A stretch of DNA of 64,000 nucleotides from M3007 sp031373665 (GCA_031373665.1 JANMMZ010000035.1:1-64000); one strand, 5' to 3'. Positions 6,778 through 15,569 are shown, counted from the stretch's first letter. The notes: generated from the letters alone by a model not told the origin. Numbers and translations: made by a program.

Positions 6778-9414
6778 TCAATTATTGAACCCGATTCCAC
6801 GCCGAGTAAAGATATTCAATTTGTCTTTATCAAAAGTAAAGGTAGCCACATCGTCTAACCGGATGGTATGCGACTCGACATCTTCCAGTATTTTGGTGGC
6901 TGCTATCCGTAGATTTTGATTTTTGATGGCCTCTGTGGCCACCTGACGGATGGCACGGGCATTACCAAAGTATTTATCTCTAAATTGGTGCAAGAAAGCA
7001 AGGTACTTACCCAAATGCTCGCGGGCATCTTCCTCCACTCGGTAATTGTCTTGCTGGAACATGTGCAAGGCTATTTCGAGCAACTCTTCAGGCGCGTAAT
7101 CTTCAAACCGCAATATTTTATCAAATCGGCTACCCAAGCCCGGATTGGCTTTAAGAAAATTATCCATATTTTCGGGATAACCGGCTACAAAAACAAAGAA
7201 TTCACCTCGGCGGTCTTCCATGCGCTTGAGCAGGGTCTGGATGGCTTCATCGCCAAAATCGCCATTGGTACCTCGGCCAATATTGGTGAGCGAGTATGCT
7301 TCATCAATAAATAAGACTCCGCCCATGGCTTCATCCACCCGTTCGGTTGTTTTTATGGCTGTTTGGCCCACATAACCTGCCACCAAACCTTGGCGGTCGG
7401 TTTCCACCATGTGTCCGCGCTCCAATACGCCCAAGGCTTTGTATATTTTAGTTAGGATCCGAGCCACTGTAGTTTTGCCCGTTCCGGGATTGCCAACAAA
7501 CACGGTGTGTAAGAAAAACTTACCCAATACATCACGACCGCTTTCGCGGTTGAAACGGACTAGGTTGACCAATTCTCGAATATCTTGCTTGATGTTTTGC
7601 ATACCAATAAGGCTATCCAACTCGTGGAGAGCCTTGGCCAACATGTTCTCATCCACCGGAATATTGGGCAATGGCCGCTTGTGGATTACTTTCACGCGTT
7701 CCACATCTTCAAGTAGGATTACTTTGAGTGCTTCCGGCTCTAGGTTTCTTACATTAGGATCAAGCATCAATCGTAATCCTAACTGTATCTTTGCTTTATC
7801 AATCAGATCGTGTACAAATCGTGCATTGCCGAAGGCACGATCACGACCTCTATAAGCATCAGTAATGAGTTCATCTATTAGTTTTTTAGCCTCCAATGCC
7901 AACAATACCTCTTTTTCACGGCTGGCATAATCTGCTATAAGGCTTAATTCCTGAGGTAAGTAATCAGGGAACTCATAGGTCATTTTGAAGCGGCTGCGCA
8001 TACCTGGATTGAAGTCGAGAAAGGTTTTCATTTCCTTTGGATAACCTGCTACAATGACTGCCAAGTCGCCGGGGCCATTGGAAAGTTCGCGCACTAATAT
8101 TTCAATGGCTTCGCGGCCAAAATCTTTGTGGTCTTCGGCCGAACGTGCCAGCGCGTAAGCCTCATCTATGAATAATACGCCACCACGGGCTTGCTCGATG
8201 GCATCCTTCATTTTAGGTGCGGTCTGCCCAATGTATTCGCCTACAATGTCAGAGCGATCCACCTCATGTACATGCCCCTTTGAAAGAAGACCCATTTTTT
8301 TGTAGAGACGCCCCATCATTTGAGCCACGGAGGTCTTACCTGTGCCGGGGTTTCCGATGAAAATGGAGTGAACATTGATCCCATCTTTTTCGGCAAAACC
8401 TTTCTCCTTTCGGAGTTGCAAAAACTGTATATATTGTGCGTGTTCACGCACTTTAGACTTGATGTCGTTTAGGCCAATCAAGGCATCCAGACGCTCCAAT
8501 ACTTGTTCAAATGACTCAATATCTTCTGCTTCTGGCTGTAGAAATACCTGTTGTTCGCTACCCGGCAGCCACACTGCATTGGTACCTTCTTCCACTAAAT
8601 CGTTCACCTCAAAAGGCATCACTGCTACAAGCCGATCCATGAACACGACTTCGCAGGTATAGTGATCTTTGCGCCACGATCCCTTCACATTGCTGCCCCA
8701 ACCTGCTGTGATTCGCATCCCATCGTCGCCTTTTTCTACCTTATGCATCCGCACGACGTTGCCTTTTAGTTCGCGGGCATCATTGTAAAATTTGATGAAT
8801 AATTCGCATTGCCACTGCTTGCTTAGTACCAGATTTTTTAATGAAATTTCGGCATAAACATAGCGGGTTTCTTCACTATTGAACTGCTTTAAGTAGCTTC
8901 GCTCAAACTCAGGGGTGTCATCGTAAGGGCCTTCGTACATGCGCAGCGAAGTGATCTGGCAGTAGGGATTTTCCTCTTTTGTGATCGCTTTGGCAGCCTC
9001 TTCCAAATAAAAATACTTGGTGGCCACTTTTTCGCCCTCGATCCAAGCCTCCCAGCAATAGGTTCCTTTTTTCCAAAAAACACCTCCTTGTTTATTGCCC
9101 CAACCTTCGCGGATAAAACCTACTGCGTCGTACTTGCTCACTTTCCGTCTGAATGGCAATACGCACAGTTCTTTGCGTTGTTTTTTTATGATAAAGCACC
9201 GCAATTCAACGTTGACTTCCCAATCTTCAATATCGAAATATTTATTTTGGAAAGAAAGTTCTGCGTATATATAAGTGGTCTCTAATTTATCGAATACTTG
9301 TCTGTATTTCTTTTTATTATCGGCAAGCCACTCTGTGGAAGCGTATATTTTCAAATCCTTGAATTTCCATTGCTTGAAATCCGCTTGATCTGAAAAAGGG
9401 ACAATAGGTTGCAT
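6778..9414 (-). CDS. Tandem AAA+ ATPase (CbbX/SpoVK family) with a duplicated N-terminal beta domain
   Basis: The 878-aa cytoplasmic-looking protein (no signal peptide) has two CbbX/SpoVK-type AAA+ modules. The first has Walker A GNPGTGKT at about 354-361 and Walker B VLFIDEAYAL near 414. The second has GNPGTGKT at about 641-648 and VLFIDEAYSL near 700. Both keep the IGLNDIK/IGMQNIK entry motif and the GNAR sensor-2 segment. The first ~270 residues contain two similar beta-rich, Trp-rich units (about 20-140 and 158-272), each with a TxYxYAE(L/I)S core and a GWG(N/S)xxxGxxxK(K/D)xxYxxE pattern. I do not recognise this domain. Related ATPases remodel Rubisco or drive ESX secretion, but no such partner is present here, so the substrate is unknown. 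Confidence 0.85.
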   Translation of the reverse strand: MQPIVPFSDQADFKQWKFKDLKIYASTEWLADNKKKYRQVFDKLETTYIYAELSFQNKYFDIEDWEVNVELRCFIIKKQRKELCVLPFRRKVSKYDAVGFIREGWGNKQGGVFWKKGTYCWEAWIEGEKVATKYFYLEEAAKAITKEENPYCQITSLRMYEGPYDDTPEFERSYLKQFNSEETRYVYAEISLKNLVLSKQWQCELFIKFYNDARELKGNVVRMHKVEKGDDGMRITAGWGSNVKGSWRKDHYTCEVVFMDRLVAVMPFEVNDLVEEGTNAVWLPGSEQQVFLQPEAEDIESFEQVLERLDALIGLNDIKSKVREHAQYIQFLQLRKEKGFAEKDGINVHSIFIGNPGTGKTSVAQMMGRLYKKMGLLSKGHVHEVDRSDIVGEYIGQTAPKMKDAIEQARGGVLFIDEAYALARSAEDHKDFGREAIEILVRELSNGPGDLAVIVAGYPKEMKTFLDFNPGMRSRFKMTYEFPDYLPQELSLIADYASREKEVLLALEAKKLIDELITDAYRGRDRAFGNARFVHDLIDKAKIQLGLRLMLDPNVRNLEPEALKVILLEDVERVKVIHKRPLPNIPVDENMLAKALHELDSLIGMQNIKQDIRELVNLVRFNRESGRDVLGKFFLHTVFVGNPGTGKTTVARILTKIYKALGVLERGHMVETDRQGLVAGYVGQTAIKTTERVDEAMGGVLFIDEAYSLTNIGRGTNGDFGDEAIQTLLKRMEDRRGEFFVFVAGYPENMDNFLKANPGLGSRFDKILRFEDYAPEELLEIALHMFQQDNYRVEEDAREHLGKYLAFLHQFRDKYFGNARAIRQVATEAIKNQNLRIAATKILEDVESHTIRLDDVATFTFDKDKLNIFTRRGIGFNN

Positions 9415-9573
9415 AATAGTTCTGTATTTTGTGCTTCAAGTTTGAATGGACTGTTCCTAAAAACGCCTCTAAAGTACGATGATTTTGGTAATTTATGAAA
9501 AAAATAAAAAAATATTATTTTAACCCAATCAAAAGGCGCATCTTTGGGTCATTATATAAATAGGTTGTCAATT

Positions 9574-10209
9574 ATGAAAACAAACTTTTATCGGGTTCTG
9601 TTCCTTTTGTGCATTCAATTGTGTGCATATTCATCACTTTTTGCTCAGGAGAAAAAAGTTCTTTTTGATCCTGACAAAGATCGCCCAAATCGCTTAGTGG
9701 TAAGGGCGGGGCTTGCCTATCAGACAGTATATGATTTTTCTTCTACCTTGATCGCGGTGGAACGCCCCTTGAGTCACTATCATTATGTTGGATTGCAGGG
9801 TAATTTTTTCCACCCAAACGATGCAGATAATCGGTTTTTTGGCAGTTACACGCTCACGTCGGGCTACGAGATCGGTGCAACATTTAAATATATGTTGCAT
9901 GGCCGGTTTACAGGCAGAAAATCAGGTTTTTTCTTAGGGCCAGCCCTGAAAATTGGAACACGAAACCTAATAGAACGATTCAGTTTTTTCCCAACACCCT
10001 TCCCGACACCCATTGATCAGGTTATCATTAATCAGCGATATACGCAAATGGTGTTCAATTGGGGGAAGCAGATTCAGTATGGTCGTGCTGTATTGGAAGT
10101 GGCATTGCCAATCAGTTACGAAACCATTACCAGCACGTCATCACCAAGGATTTACTCCTATTCTAACTGGTCGCTATTGCCTTCTATTTCTCTGGGTTAT
10201 GCGTTTTAG
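9574..10209 (+). CDS. Predicted outer-membrane beta-barrel protein
   Basis: The protein of about 211 aa has a signal peptide (MKTNFYRVLFLLCIQLCAYSSLFAQ) followed by alternating hydrophobic beta-strand patterns. It ends in an aromatic-terminated strand (LLPSISLGYAF), the typical C-terminus of an outer-membrane beta-barrel. I do not recognise a specific family and no catalytic residues are obvious. I preferred the ATG at 9574 over an upstream frame start because the signal peptide begins there. Its last 36 bp overlap the 3' end of recQ on the opposite strand. Confidence 0.7.
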   Translation: MKTNFYRVLFLLCIQLCAYSSLFAQEKKVLFDPDKDRPNRLVVRAGLAYQTVYDFSSTLIAVERPLSHYHYVGLQGNFFHPNDADNRFFGSYTLTSGYEIGATFKYMLHGRFTGRKSGFFLGPALKIGTRNLIERFSFFPTPFPTPIDQVIINQRYTQMVFNWGKQIQYGRAVLEVALPISYETITSTSSPRIYSYSNWSLLPSISLGYAF

Positions 10210-12117
10210 GAAACGTATATCTATCATTGCTACTTCTTTTAGCCTACCTTCGTCGCATAGGTAACTGACGGTATCAATCACCAATGAATGGCGTTTAATG
10301 GCGAAGGCCTCGAGGATTTCTTTCATCGTAAGTGGTTCTAAACGAAGTACTTCCCGTAGTTTTCGTTCGTAAGTATTAAAAATTTCCGCCGTCGGAATAT
10401 CAGATTTATTGCGACCCGTACATATATCACAGATCCCGCAAGGAGGACTGTCTTTTTCGCCAAAATAATCCAAGAGTAAGCCGCTTCTACAAAGCAACCG
10501 CTCGGCATAGATGATGGCACTATCTACTCGTTTTTGGGCACGTTCTTTCCTGAAATTGAATTTTACTTGGTCAATAGTCAAATTTTCTGCTCCAACGCGC
10601 GCTCTGGTGAATATAAGTTGGGGTTTGTCCTTTTTTAATTCGTATTGAAGTATGTTTTCTTTGTACGCCGATTGTAGGGATTGCTGTACTTGCTCAATGG
10701 TGCATTTGGCGTACTGGGCTATCATGTTTTCACTGATATCGGTGATGTTATTTTGTATGCCCGGATAGGCGCGGAGCAATACCTTGATGATGGAATCTGC
10801 CTGTTTGTTTTTGATTTGATAGTCATACAAGGTCTCTCTATCGGCGGTGACAATCACTTTGGCTGGCGAAGAAACCGAGTCTGTAAGCATGATCCAACCC
10901 TCTTGCTCTAGCAATTTGATGGCCGCATGGGTGAGGGGGAAATCCAACTTATAGGTATTGCAGAAATGCTGGAAATCAAAGTCAAAACTCTCTCCCAAAC
11001 CTGCCCCAATGGCCAACTGGGTGCTTGATCCAATGGCCTGATAGGTTTGTTTCAGTATTCCTATGGGCGGGAAAGACATTTTCATGAAATGCCTCAACGC
11101 TTCACCATCGGCTGTCGTATAAAGCATGGTGGCAAAAGCCTTTTTGCCATCTCGGCCTGCGCGTCCGGCTTCTTGAAAATAAGCCTCTAGGCTTTCGGGC
11201 AGCCCTAAATGTACCACGATCCGTACATCGGGTTTATCAATACCCATACCAAAGGCATTGGTGCAAACTATGATTCTAGTTTTGCCATTCATCCAAGCAT
11301 CTTGCTTGTCACTCCGGTCTTCGGCACTGAGTCCCGCATGGTAAAAATCGGCACTGACCCGATTTTGTTGGAGCAAGTGCGCCACTTCTTTGGTTTCACC
11401 TCTACTCCGCACATATACGATGCCTGAGCCCGGAACCCGTGTAAGGATATTGACTAGTTTTTCGCGTTTTTGGGTTTCGTACAGCACCGAGTACGATAGG
11501 TTAGTCCTAGAGAAACTTTGCTGAAAGGTATTGGGTGCCTTAAATTCTAATTTTTCGCAAATATCAACCATTACTTCGGGGGTAGCAGTGGCCGTCAAGG
11601 CGATGACTGGAGTTTTGGGGATCAATTTTCGAAATTCCGCTATCTCTAAGTAAGGCGGCCTGAAATCGTAGCCCCATTGGCTGACGCAGTGGGCCTCATC
11701 TATGGCTAAGAGGTTGACATTCATGCGTTGGACTCGCACCTTGGCCATGTCAGTTTTTAAGCGTTCGGGGCTGATGTACAGGAATTTGTAGGCTCCATTG
11801 CAAGCATTTTCAAACAGTATATCTATCTGCCGTTTGTTCATGCCCGAATAGATGGCTACCGCTGGAATATTTCTTTTTTGGAGGTTGCTTACTTGATCTT
11901 TCATCAAGGCGATCAAGGGTGAAACCACGATACAAATGCCCTCTTGACAAAGGGCGGGCACTTGAAAGCAAATAGATTTGCCGCCGCCCGTGGGCAACAA
12001 CGCCAAAGTGTCGCGTCCGGCGAGGGCCGAACCGATAATATCTTCTTGCAAGGGTCTAAAAGCGGCGTGACCCCAATATTGCTGCAAGACTTCTAGTGGC
12101 GATGCTATTTGTTTCAT
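10174..12117 (-). CDS. recQ: ATP-dependent DNA helicase RecQ
   Basis: The 647-aa superfamily 2 3'-5' DNA helicase has Walker A LPTGGGKS (41-48), a DEAH box (140-143) in AIDEAHCVSQWGYDFRP, motif V/VI around GMGIDKPDVR and QEAGRAGRDG, and the RecQ-Ct zinc site Cys543-X16-Cys560-X2-Cys563-X2-Cys566. It is longer than the E. coli enzyme (about 610 aa) in the helicase-RecQ-Ct region, but no standard HRDC domain is obvious in the ~80 residues after the zinc site, which form a short helical tail. Such enzymes resolve recombination and replication intermediates. It overlaps the neighbouring outer-membrane gene tail to tail by 36 bp. Confidence 0.93.
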   Translation of the reverse strand: MKQIASPLEVLQQYWGHAAFRPLQEDIIGSALAGRDTLALLPTGGGKSICFQVPALCQEGICIVVSPLIALMKDQVSNLQKRNIPAVAIYSGMNKRQIDILFENACNGAYKFLYISPERLKTDMAKVRVQRMNVNLLAIDEAHCVSQWGYDFRPPYLEIAEFRKLIPKTPVIALTATATPEVMVDICEKLEFKAPNTFQQSFSRTNLSYSVLYETQKREKLVNILTRVPGSGIVYVRSRGETKEVAHLLQQNRVSADFYHAGLSAEDRSDKQDAWMNGKTRIIVCTNAFGMGIDKPDVRIVVHLGLPESLEAYFQEAGRAGRDGKKAFATMLYTTADGEALRHFMKMSFPPIGILKQTYQAIGSSTQLAIGAGLGESFDFDFQHFCNTYKLDFPLTHAAIKLLEQEGWIMLTDSVSSPAKVIVTADRETLYDYQIKNKQADSIIKVLLRAYPGIQNNITDISENMIAQYAKCTIEQVQQSLQSAYKENILQYELKKDKPQLIFTRARVGAENLTIDQVKFNFRKERAQKRVDSAIIYAERLLCRSGLLLDYFGEKDSPPCGICDICTGRNKSDIPTAEIFNTYERKLREVLRLEPLTMKEILEAFAIKRHSLVIDTVSYLCDEGRLKEVAMIDIRFLKRITQRNRRQ

Positions 12118-12127
12118 TGCAAAAAAA

Positions 12128-12192
12128 AGGAGCGGTGAAACAATAACTTATCCTTTTTAACTGATCGGTTTTCACCCAAACTGCCCATCTTT
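12128..12192 (-). repeat. 65-bp repeat family, copy 1 (inverted)
   Basis: Read on the minus strand, it begins AAAGATGGGCAGTTTG and ends TTATTGTTTCACCGCTCCT. It aligns along its whole length with 12221-12284 and 13277-13340. Together with copy 2 it forms an inverted pair with an exact AGGAGCGGTGAAA arm, located between recQ and tRNA-Ser. Confidence 0.6.
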
Positions 12193-12220
12193 TCCCTTAA
12201 ATAGTACACTATTCGCGCAA

Positions 12221-12284
12221 AAAGATAGTTGTTTGGTCAAAAACCAATCTACTTAAAAAGAACAGTTGTTATTTCACCGCTCCT
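12221..12284 (+). repeat. 65-bp repeat family, copy 2
   Basis: It starts AAAGATAGTTGTTTG, has an ATCTACTTAAAAAGAACA middle and ends TTATTTCACCGCTCCT. It is the inverted partner of 12128-12192 and a direct counterpart of 13277-13340. Confidence 0.6.
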
Positions 12285-12327
12285 AAAAAAGCCGCCAAAA
12301 CATTGTAAACAATGATTTGACGGCTTC
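12285..12327 (-). terminator. Intrinsic terminator of tRNA-Ser
   Basis: An 18-bp stem with two mismatches (AAGCCG.CAAA.CATTGT against ACAATG.TTTG.CGGCTT, 12289-12327) is followed on the minus strand by a run of six T (12285-12290). It begins ten bases after the tRNA 3' end. Confidence 0.82.
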
Positions 12328-12336
12328 AAAATTCTG

Positions 12337-12421
12337 CGGAGGAAGAGAGATTCGAACTCCCGGTGGTTTAACCCACGACGGTTTTCAAGACCGCTCCATT
12401 AAACCGCTCTGGCATTCCTCC
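12337..12421 (-). tRNA. tRNA-Ser (UGA)
   Basis: The 85-nt class II tRNA has acceptor stem GGAGGAA/TTCCTCC with discriminator G73, a CTTGAAA anticodon loop (anticodon UGA), the long variable arm typical of serine tRNAs and a GTTCGAATC T loop. CCA is not encoded. A TACCTTTG element lies at 12459-12466, 37 bases upstream. Confidence 0.93.
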
Positions 12422-12458
12422 GTTACAGCGAACAACTGTGTTCCAAAATTTGTGGCCG

Positions 12459-12466
12459 CAAAGGTA
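12459..12466 (-). promoter_or_regulatory. -7 element (TACCTTTG) upstream of tRNA-Ser
   Basis: The same octamer as upstream of tRNA-fMet, on the minus strand, 37 bases before the tRNA 5' end. No clear -33 TTG is found at the standard distance. Confidence 0.5.
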
Positions 12467-12544
12467 ACTACTTCAACGATACTACCTAGCATCGAGTTTC
12501 TTTTTTTGAATTTTTTTTTGAATGCCTACTTTTAATTACCGAAA

Positions 12545-13165
12545 TCAATAAAAATTATAGGTAAATCCGAACCGTAATTCAAAGGGATTTTGAAATGAAT
12601 TGGGATCGTTGCCTACTGCAAAGTTATACATAACCCCAATTTCTGAACTCCAGCCCCCCTCACCTGTACCCCAGTTGTAACCTACGCCTGCCCGTTGGTT
12701 GACTCGCTCCTGGGTGAATTTATCAATTTTTGGTGGGATACCAAAAATTGGGAATTGCTGCCACTCATTGGATAATTCACCTTGTAGAAAGAAACCTCGA
12801 AACACCCTCGCCCTCACAAAGCCTCCTGCTTCCAAATCAAATAGGCCAGCGGATTTGTATCCCTGTGCCTTGAAAGAGTTGAACAAAACAGAAAATTTTG
12901 GGCCTATGGATACTTGCTCGATGATTTTGTATCCGACCATAGGCGCAACGCCGATGGAAAATACACTCCCCCCATTGAAACTATTGAACCCAAGCTGTCC
13001 AGTGCCTCCGTACCAAAGATGGTCTTTAAGTGGTGCTCTTTCTTCGGTATCTTCTTTCTTTTTCTTCTTTTTCTTCTTTTTGCTTCTGGATTGAGCAGAA
13101 AGGTCGGTCAAGCAGCCTGCCAATAGCACCAACAGCATGATCCACGATAATTTTGATATTCTCAT
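12545..13165 (-). CDS. Predicted outer-membrane protein with an N-terminal polylysine run
   Basis: The protein of about 206 aa begins MRISKLSWIMLLVLLAGC, which fits either a lipoprotein signal (LAGC lipobox) or a signal-peptidase-I site at the later LSAQ. Immediately after is SRSKKKKKKKKKEDTEER, a block of nine lysines followed by acidic residues. The rest is Gly/aromatic-rich with alternating strands (GTGQLGFNSFNGGSVFSIGVAPMVGYK) and ends ELRFGFTYNFY, a typical outer-membrane barrel terminus. I start at 13165 because the next upstream Met codon (13187-13189) overlaps the -7 element at 13189-13196. No specific family is recognised. Confidence 0.7.
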   Translation of the reverse strand: MRISKLSWIMLLVLLAGCLTDLSAQSRSKKKKKKKKKEDTEERAPLKDHLWYGGTGQLGFNSFNGGSVFSIGVAPMVGYKIIEQVSIGPKFSVLFNSFKAQGYKSAGLFDLEAGGFVRARVFRGFFLQGELSNEWQQFPIFGIPPKIDKFTQERVNQRAGVGYNWGTGEGGWSSEIGVMYNFAVGNDPNSFQNPFELRFGFTYNFY

Positions 13166-13188
13166 AATTGAATTAAATTTTATTGTCA

Positions 13189-13196
13189 CAAAAGTA
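13189..13196 (-). promoter_or_regulatory. -7 element (TACTTTTG) that decides the start of the polylysine protein
   Basis: The exact TAnnTTTG motif on the minus strand lies 23 bases upstream of the ATG at 13165. It overlaps the only more upstream Met codon, which rules that codon out as the start if this promoter is used. Confidence 0.5.
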
Positions 13197-13276
13197 CGTT
13201 CAGTTTTCAGGTCTCGCTGCGTTTTAACGAATTTTTAATTTTTTGTAAAAACTTAGTCGCTCCCATTTTTGCCCCC

Positions 13277-13340
13277 AAAGATAGTTGTTTGAACCCAAAC
13301 TTATCTACGTAAAAAGAGCACTTATTGTTTCCTCGTTACT
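13277..13340 (+). repeat. 65-bp repeat family, copy 3
   Basis: It starts AAAGATAGTTGTTTG, has an ATCTACGTAAAAAGAGCA middle and ends TTATTGTTTCCTCGTTACT. It aligns with 12221-12284 and with the reverse of 12128-12192. Its 3' end also resembles 55804-55820 (TTATTGTTTCACCGTTA). It lies in the 300-bp gap between the polylysine protein and aroK. Confidence 0.55.
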
Positions 13341-13470
13341 TACTTCAATGGGATTTTTTTATGCACTCAAAAAAATATTCAAAAGAAATAAGCATATTAG
13401 GTTCAGATTTTATCAACAAAGTGGATATTTGCCTTTTGTTCCAAAATAAACCGGCAAAACACAGAATGGT

Positions 13471-13992
13471 ATGTCAAAACACATCTATTTAATTGGTTTC
13501 ATGGGTAGTGGGAAGAGTTACTGGGGGATGCGCTTAGCGTTATTGCTGAATCTACCCTTTCTTGATTTGGATTATTTGATCGAAACCAAGGAAGGGATGA
13601 GCGTTGGGTCCTATTTTGAGAGCCAAGGGGAAGTCATCTTTCGGGAGATTGAGCGGTTTCACCTGCGTAATATACCAGATGCTCCTGGTTCAGTGATTTC
13701 AGTAGGCGGTGGTACGCCTTGTTTTTTCAATAACTTGGACTGGATGAATGCCCACGGCACTACGATTTATTTGCGTGCCGACCCTGAAATACTGATCAAG
13801 CGGCTCGCAAACGAAATAGAAAAACGACCCTTGCTTAAAGGATTGAATCAGGATCAATTGAAAGAACGTGTGTTTTATACCCTAGTTTGGCGAGATCCTA
13901 TTTACCAAAGAGCCAAACATATAGTAGAGGTATCAACATCTGAATCTGATATGGAAAAAGCCCTCTTAGATATTATTTACAAAGTAAAATAA
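13471..13992 (+). CDS. aroK: Shikimate kinase
   Basis: The 173-aa P-loop kinase phosphorylates shikimate at the 3-OH in aromatic amino acid biosynthesis. It has Walker A GFMGSGKS (9-16), the shikimate-binding DLD segment (FLDLDYLIE, about 31-39), a GGGTPCF loop (about 78-84) and a lid region with RPLLKG. The length is typical for bacterial AroK. No other aro gene is adjacent. The 3' end overlaps the convergent lipoprotein gene by 20 bp. Confidence 0.95.
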   Translation: MSKHIYLIGFMGSGKSYWGMRLALLLNLPFLDLDYLIETKEGMSVGSYFESQGEVIFREIERFHLRNIPDAPGSVISVGGGTPCFFNNLDWMNAHGTTIYLRADPEILIKRLANEIEKRPLLKGLNQDQLKERVFYTLVWRDPIYQRAKHIVEVSTSESDMEKALLDIIYKVK

Positions 13993-14467
13993 TAGGATCA
14001 CTCTGTATTTGATTGCTGACATGGCCAGCCCGATCGCGAATAGTAATCAGGTAATACAGCGTATCGCGATCAATATGATCGGCTGCATCCTGACAAGTAG
14101 CCGAAAACCCTTGGTCATTGACATAGATACAGCAGGAGGTTAGAACATTAATGGATATTTCGCCGTTAATGCCATTACCCGTACCTTGCGGCTCAATAAA
14201 TGGAATCCGGAAACGGCTTTTTTCGGTCAAGTTGCGCCCATCCACGACAAAAATATCGAGGCTATCTTTGTTGCCAAGATCACCATCGCCATCGGTAAAT
14301 GTAAAAGAGAGCAAGATACTGTCTTTGGCTGGCTGTTGCTTTAAGACATTTTTACTCATGCTTTTGAAAGTAATCACTGGCTCATCAGGGTAATCGGGCG
14401 GCCTGACACAATACAAACTAGCCAATGAGCATAGTAAAACGGGAATAACAACTATAATATACCTCAT
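13973..14467 (-). CDS. Putative lipoprotein with a TFTDGDGDLG motif
   Basis: The 164-aa protein has an N-terminal hydrophobic signal ending in a lipobox-like LASLYC near residue 19. The mature part contains LLSFTFTDGDGDLGNKDSLDIFV (about 52-74), an Asp/Gly pattern seen in small Bacteroidota surface lipoproteins, and paired cysteines (TSCC). The function is unknown. It is divergent from the LuxE-like gene with only 25 bp between start codons and overlaps aroK tail to tail by 20 bp. Confidence 0.65.
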   Translation of the reverse strand: MRYIIVVIPVLLCSLASLYCVRPPDYPDEPVITFKSMSKNVLKQQPAKDSILLSFTFTDGDGDLGNKDSLDIFVVDGRNLTEKSRFRIPFIEPQGTGNGINGEISINVLTSCCIYVNDQGFSATCQDAADHIDRDTLYYLITIRDRAGHVSNQIQSDPIILLCK

Positions 14468-14492
14468 ATTTTATATTTATATTTACTAGAAA

Positions 14493-15497
14493 GTGAATTC
14501 GTTAGAAAGAGAAAGTCTATTGTCGGAACTTGGTCAAATAAGACCAGATACCTTTGATGTATTGGCATTGAGGGTATTCCAATATCAGGCTACTTACAAT
14601 GTACTGTACCGCCAATACTTGGAACTCCTAAGGATCAACCCTTCAAAGGTACAGCATTTAGATCAAATTCCTTTTCTACCAATTTCCTTTTTCAAAACCC
14701 ATGACATCAAAACGGGCGATTGGGTTGCTCAAACCACTTTTACTAGCAGTAATACCACCGGCCAAACGCCTTCCAAACACTATGTACGGGACATTGATCA
14801 CTACAAAATGAATGCCTATAAGGGTTTTGCACAGTTTTTTGGAGATCCCTCTGAGTGGTGCACCCTTGCCTTGCTTCCATCTTATTTAGAACGCCAAGGC
14901 TCCTCATTAGTTGTCATGGCTGATGATTTTATCTCAAAATCTAGATATCCTGAAAGCGGTTTTTTTATGAACGATTTTGAGGCGCTAGCAAAGACTATAC
15001 TACACTGTATTGACCATCAATATAAGGTACTGCTTTTAGGCGTTAGTTTCGCGTTGCTCGACTTTGCAGAACAATATCCAATGGATCTATCGGCGGTGAT
15101 GGTCATGGAAACAGGAGGCATGAAAGGCAGGAGGAAAGAACTGACACGGCAAACACTGCACCAAGTACTGCGCGAAAGTTGGAAACTCCCGGCAGCCTAT
15201 TCAGAGTATGGTATGACTGAATTATTTTCTCAAGCCTATACGCCCTTCGGTGGAGATCGCTTTTGCCCTATGGCGACAATGAAAGTAGTCACGACCGATA
15301 TTACCGATCCTTTTTGTCGCGTTGGTTGGGGGCGCACAGGGGTACTGAATATCATTGACTTAGCCAATATAGATACTTGCAGTTTTACTGGTACCGAAGA
15401 CCTTGGCAAAGTGTATAAAGATGAGACTTTTGAAGTATTGGGCCGATTGGATGCTGCTGAAATACGAGGCTGCAATTTGATGACTTTGAATGATTGA
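14493..15497 (+). CDS. LuxE/PaaK-family acyl-protein synthetase-like protein
   Basis: The 334-aa protein resembles the LuxE acyl-protein synthetase/acyltransferase branch of the adenylate-forming (ANL) superfamily. It has PFLPISFFKTHDIKTG (about 60-75), the nucleotide-binding-loop-like TFTSSNTTGQTPSKHY (about 82-97), a METGGMKGRRKELTRQ segment (about 209-224) and YSEYGMTELFSQAY (about 241-254). These are conserved in LuxE. LuxE activates fatty acids for aldehyde formation, but no luciferase or LuxC/D gene is here, so it more likely activates a carboxylic acid for another pathway. The start codon is GTG. It is followed after about 100 bp by a gene with its own promoter. Confidence 0.75.
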   Translation: MNSLERESLLSELGQIRPDTFDVLALRVFQYQATYNVLYRQYLELLRINPSKVQHLDQIPFLPISFFKTHDIKTGDWVAQTTFTSSNTTGQTPSKHYVRDIDHYKMNAYKGFAQFFGDPSEWCTLALLPSYLERQGSSLVVMADDFISKSRYPESGFFMNDFEALAKTILHCIDHQYKVLLLGVSFALLDFAEQYPMDLSAVMVMETGGMKGRRKELTRQTLHQVLRESWKLPAAYSEYGMTELFSQAYTPFGGDRFCPMATMKVVTTDITDPFCRVGWGRTGVLNIIDLANIDTCSFTGTEDLGKVYKDETFEVLGRLDAAEIRGCNLMTLND

Positions 15498-15538
15498 GCA
15501 AAAGGAAAACAATAAGAAATATTTAACTCCGCCCACTC

Positions 15539-15569
15539 TTTGCATTTTTTAAAAACCAGAATACCTTTG
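15539..15569 (+). promoter_or_regulatory. Bacteroidota promoter (TTTG-N19-TACCTTTG)
   Basis: TTTG at 15539-15542 and TACCTTTG at 15562-15569 are separated by exactly 19 bases, the canonical spacing. The ATG of the next gene is 29 bases downstream. A second TAACTTTG is present at 15575-15582. Confidence 0.75.
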
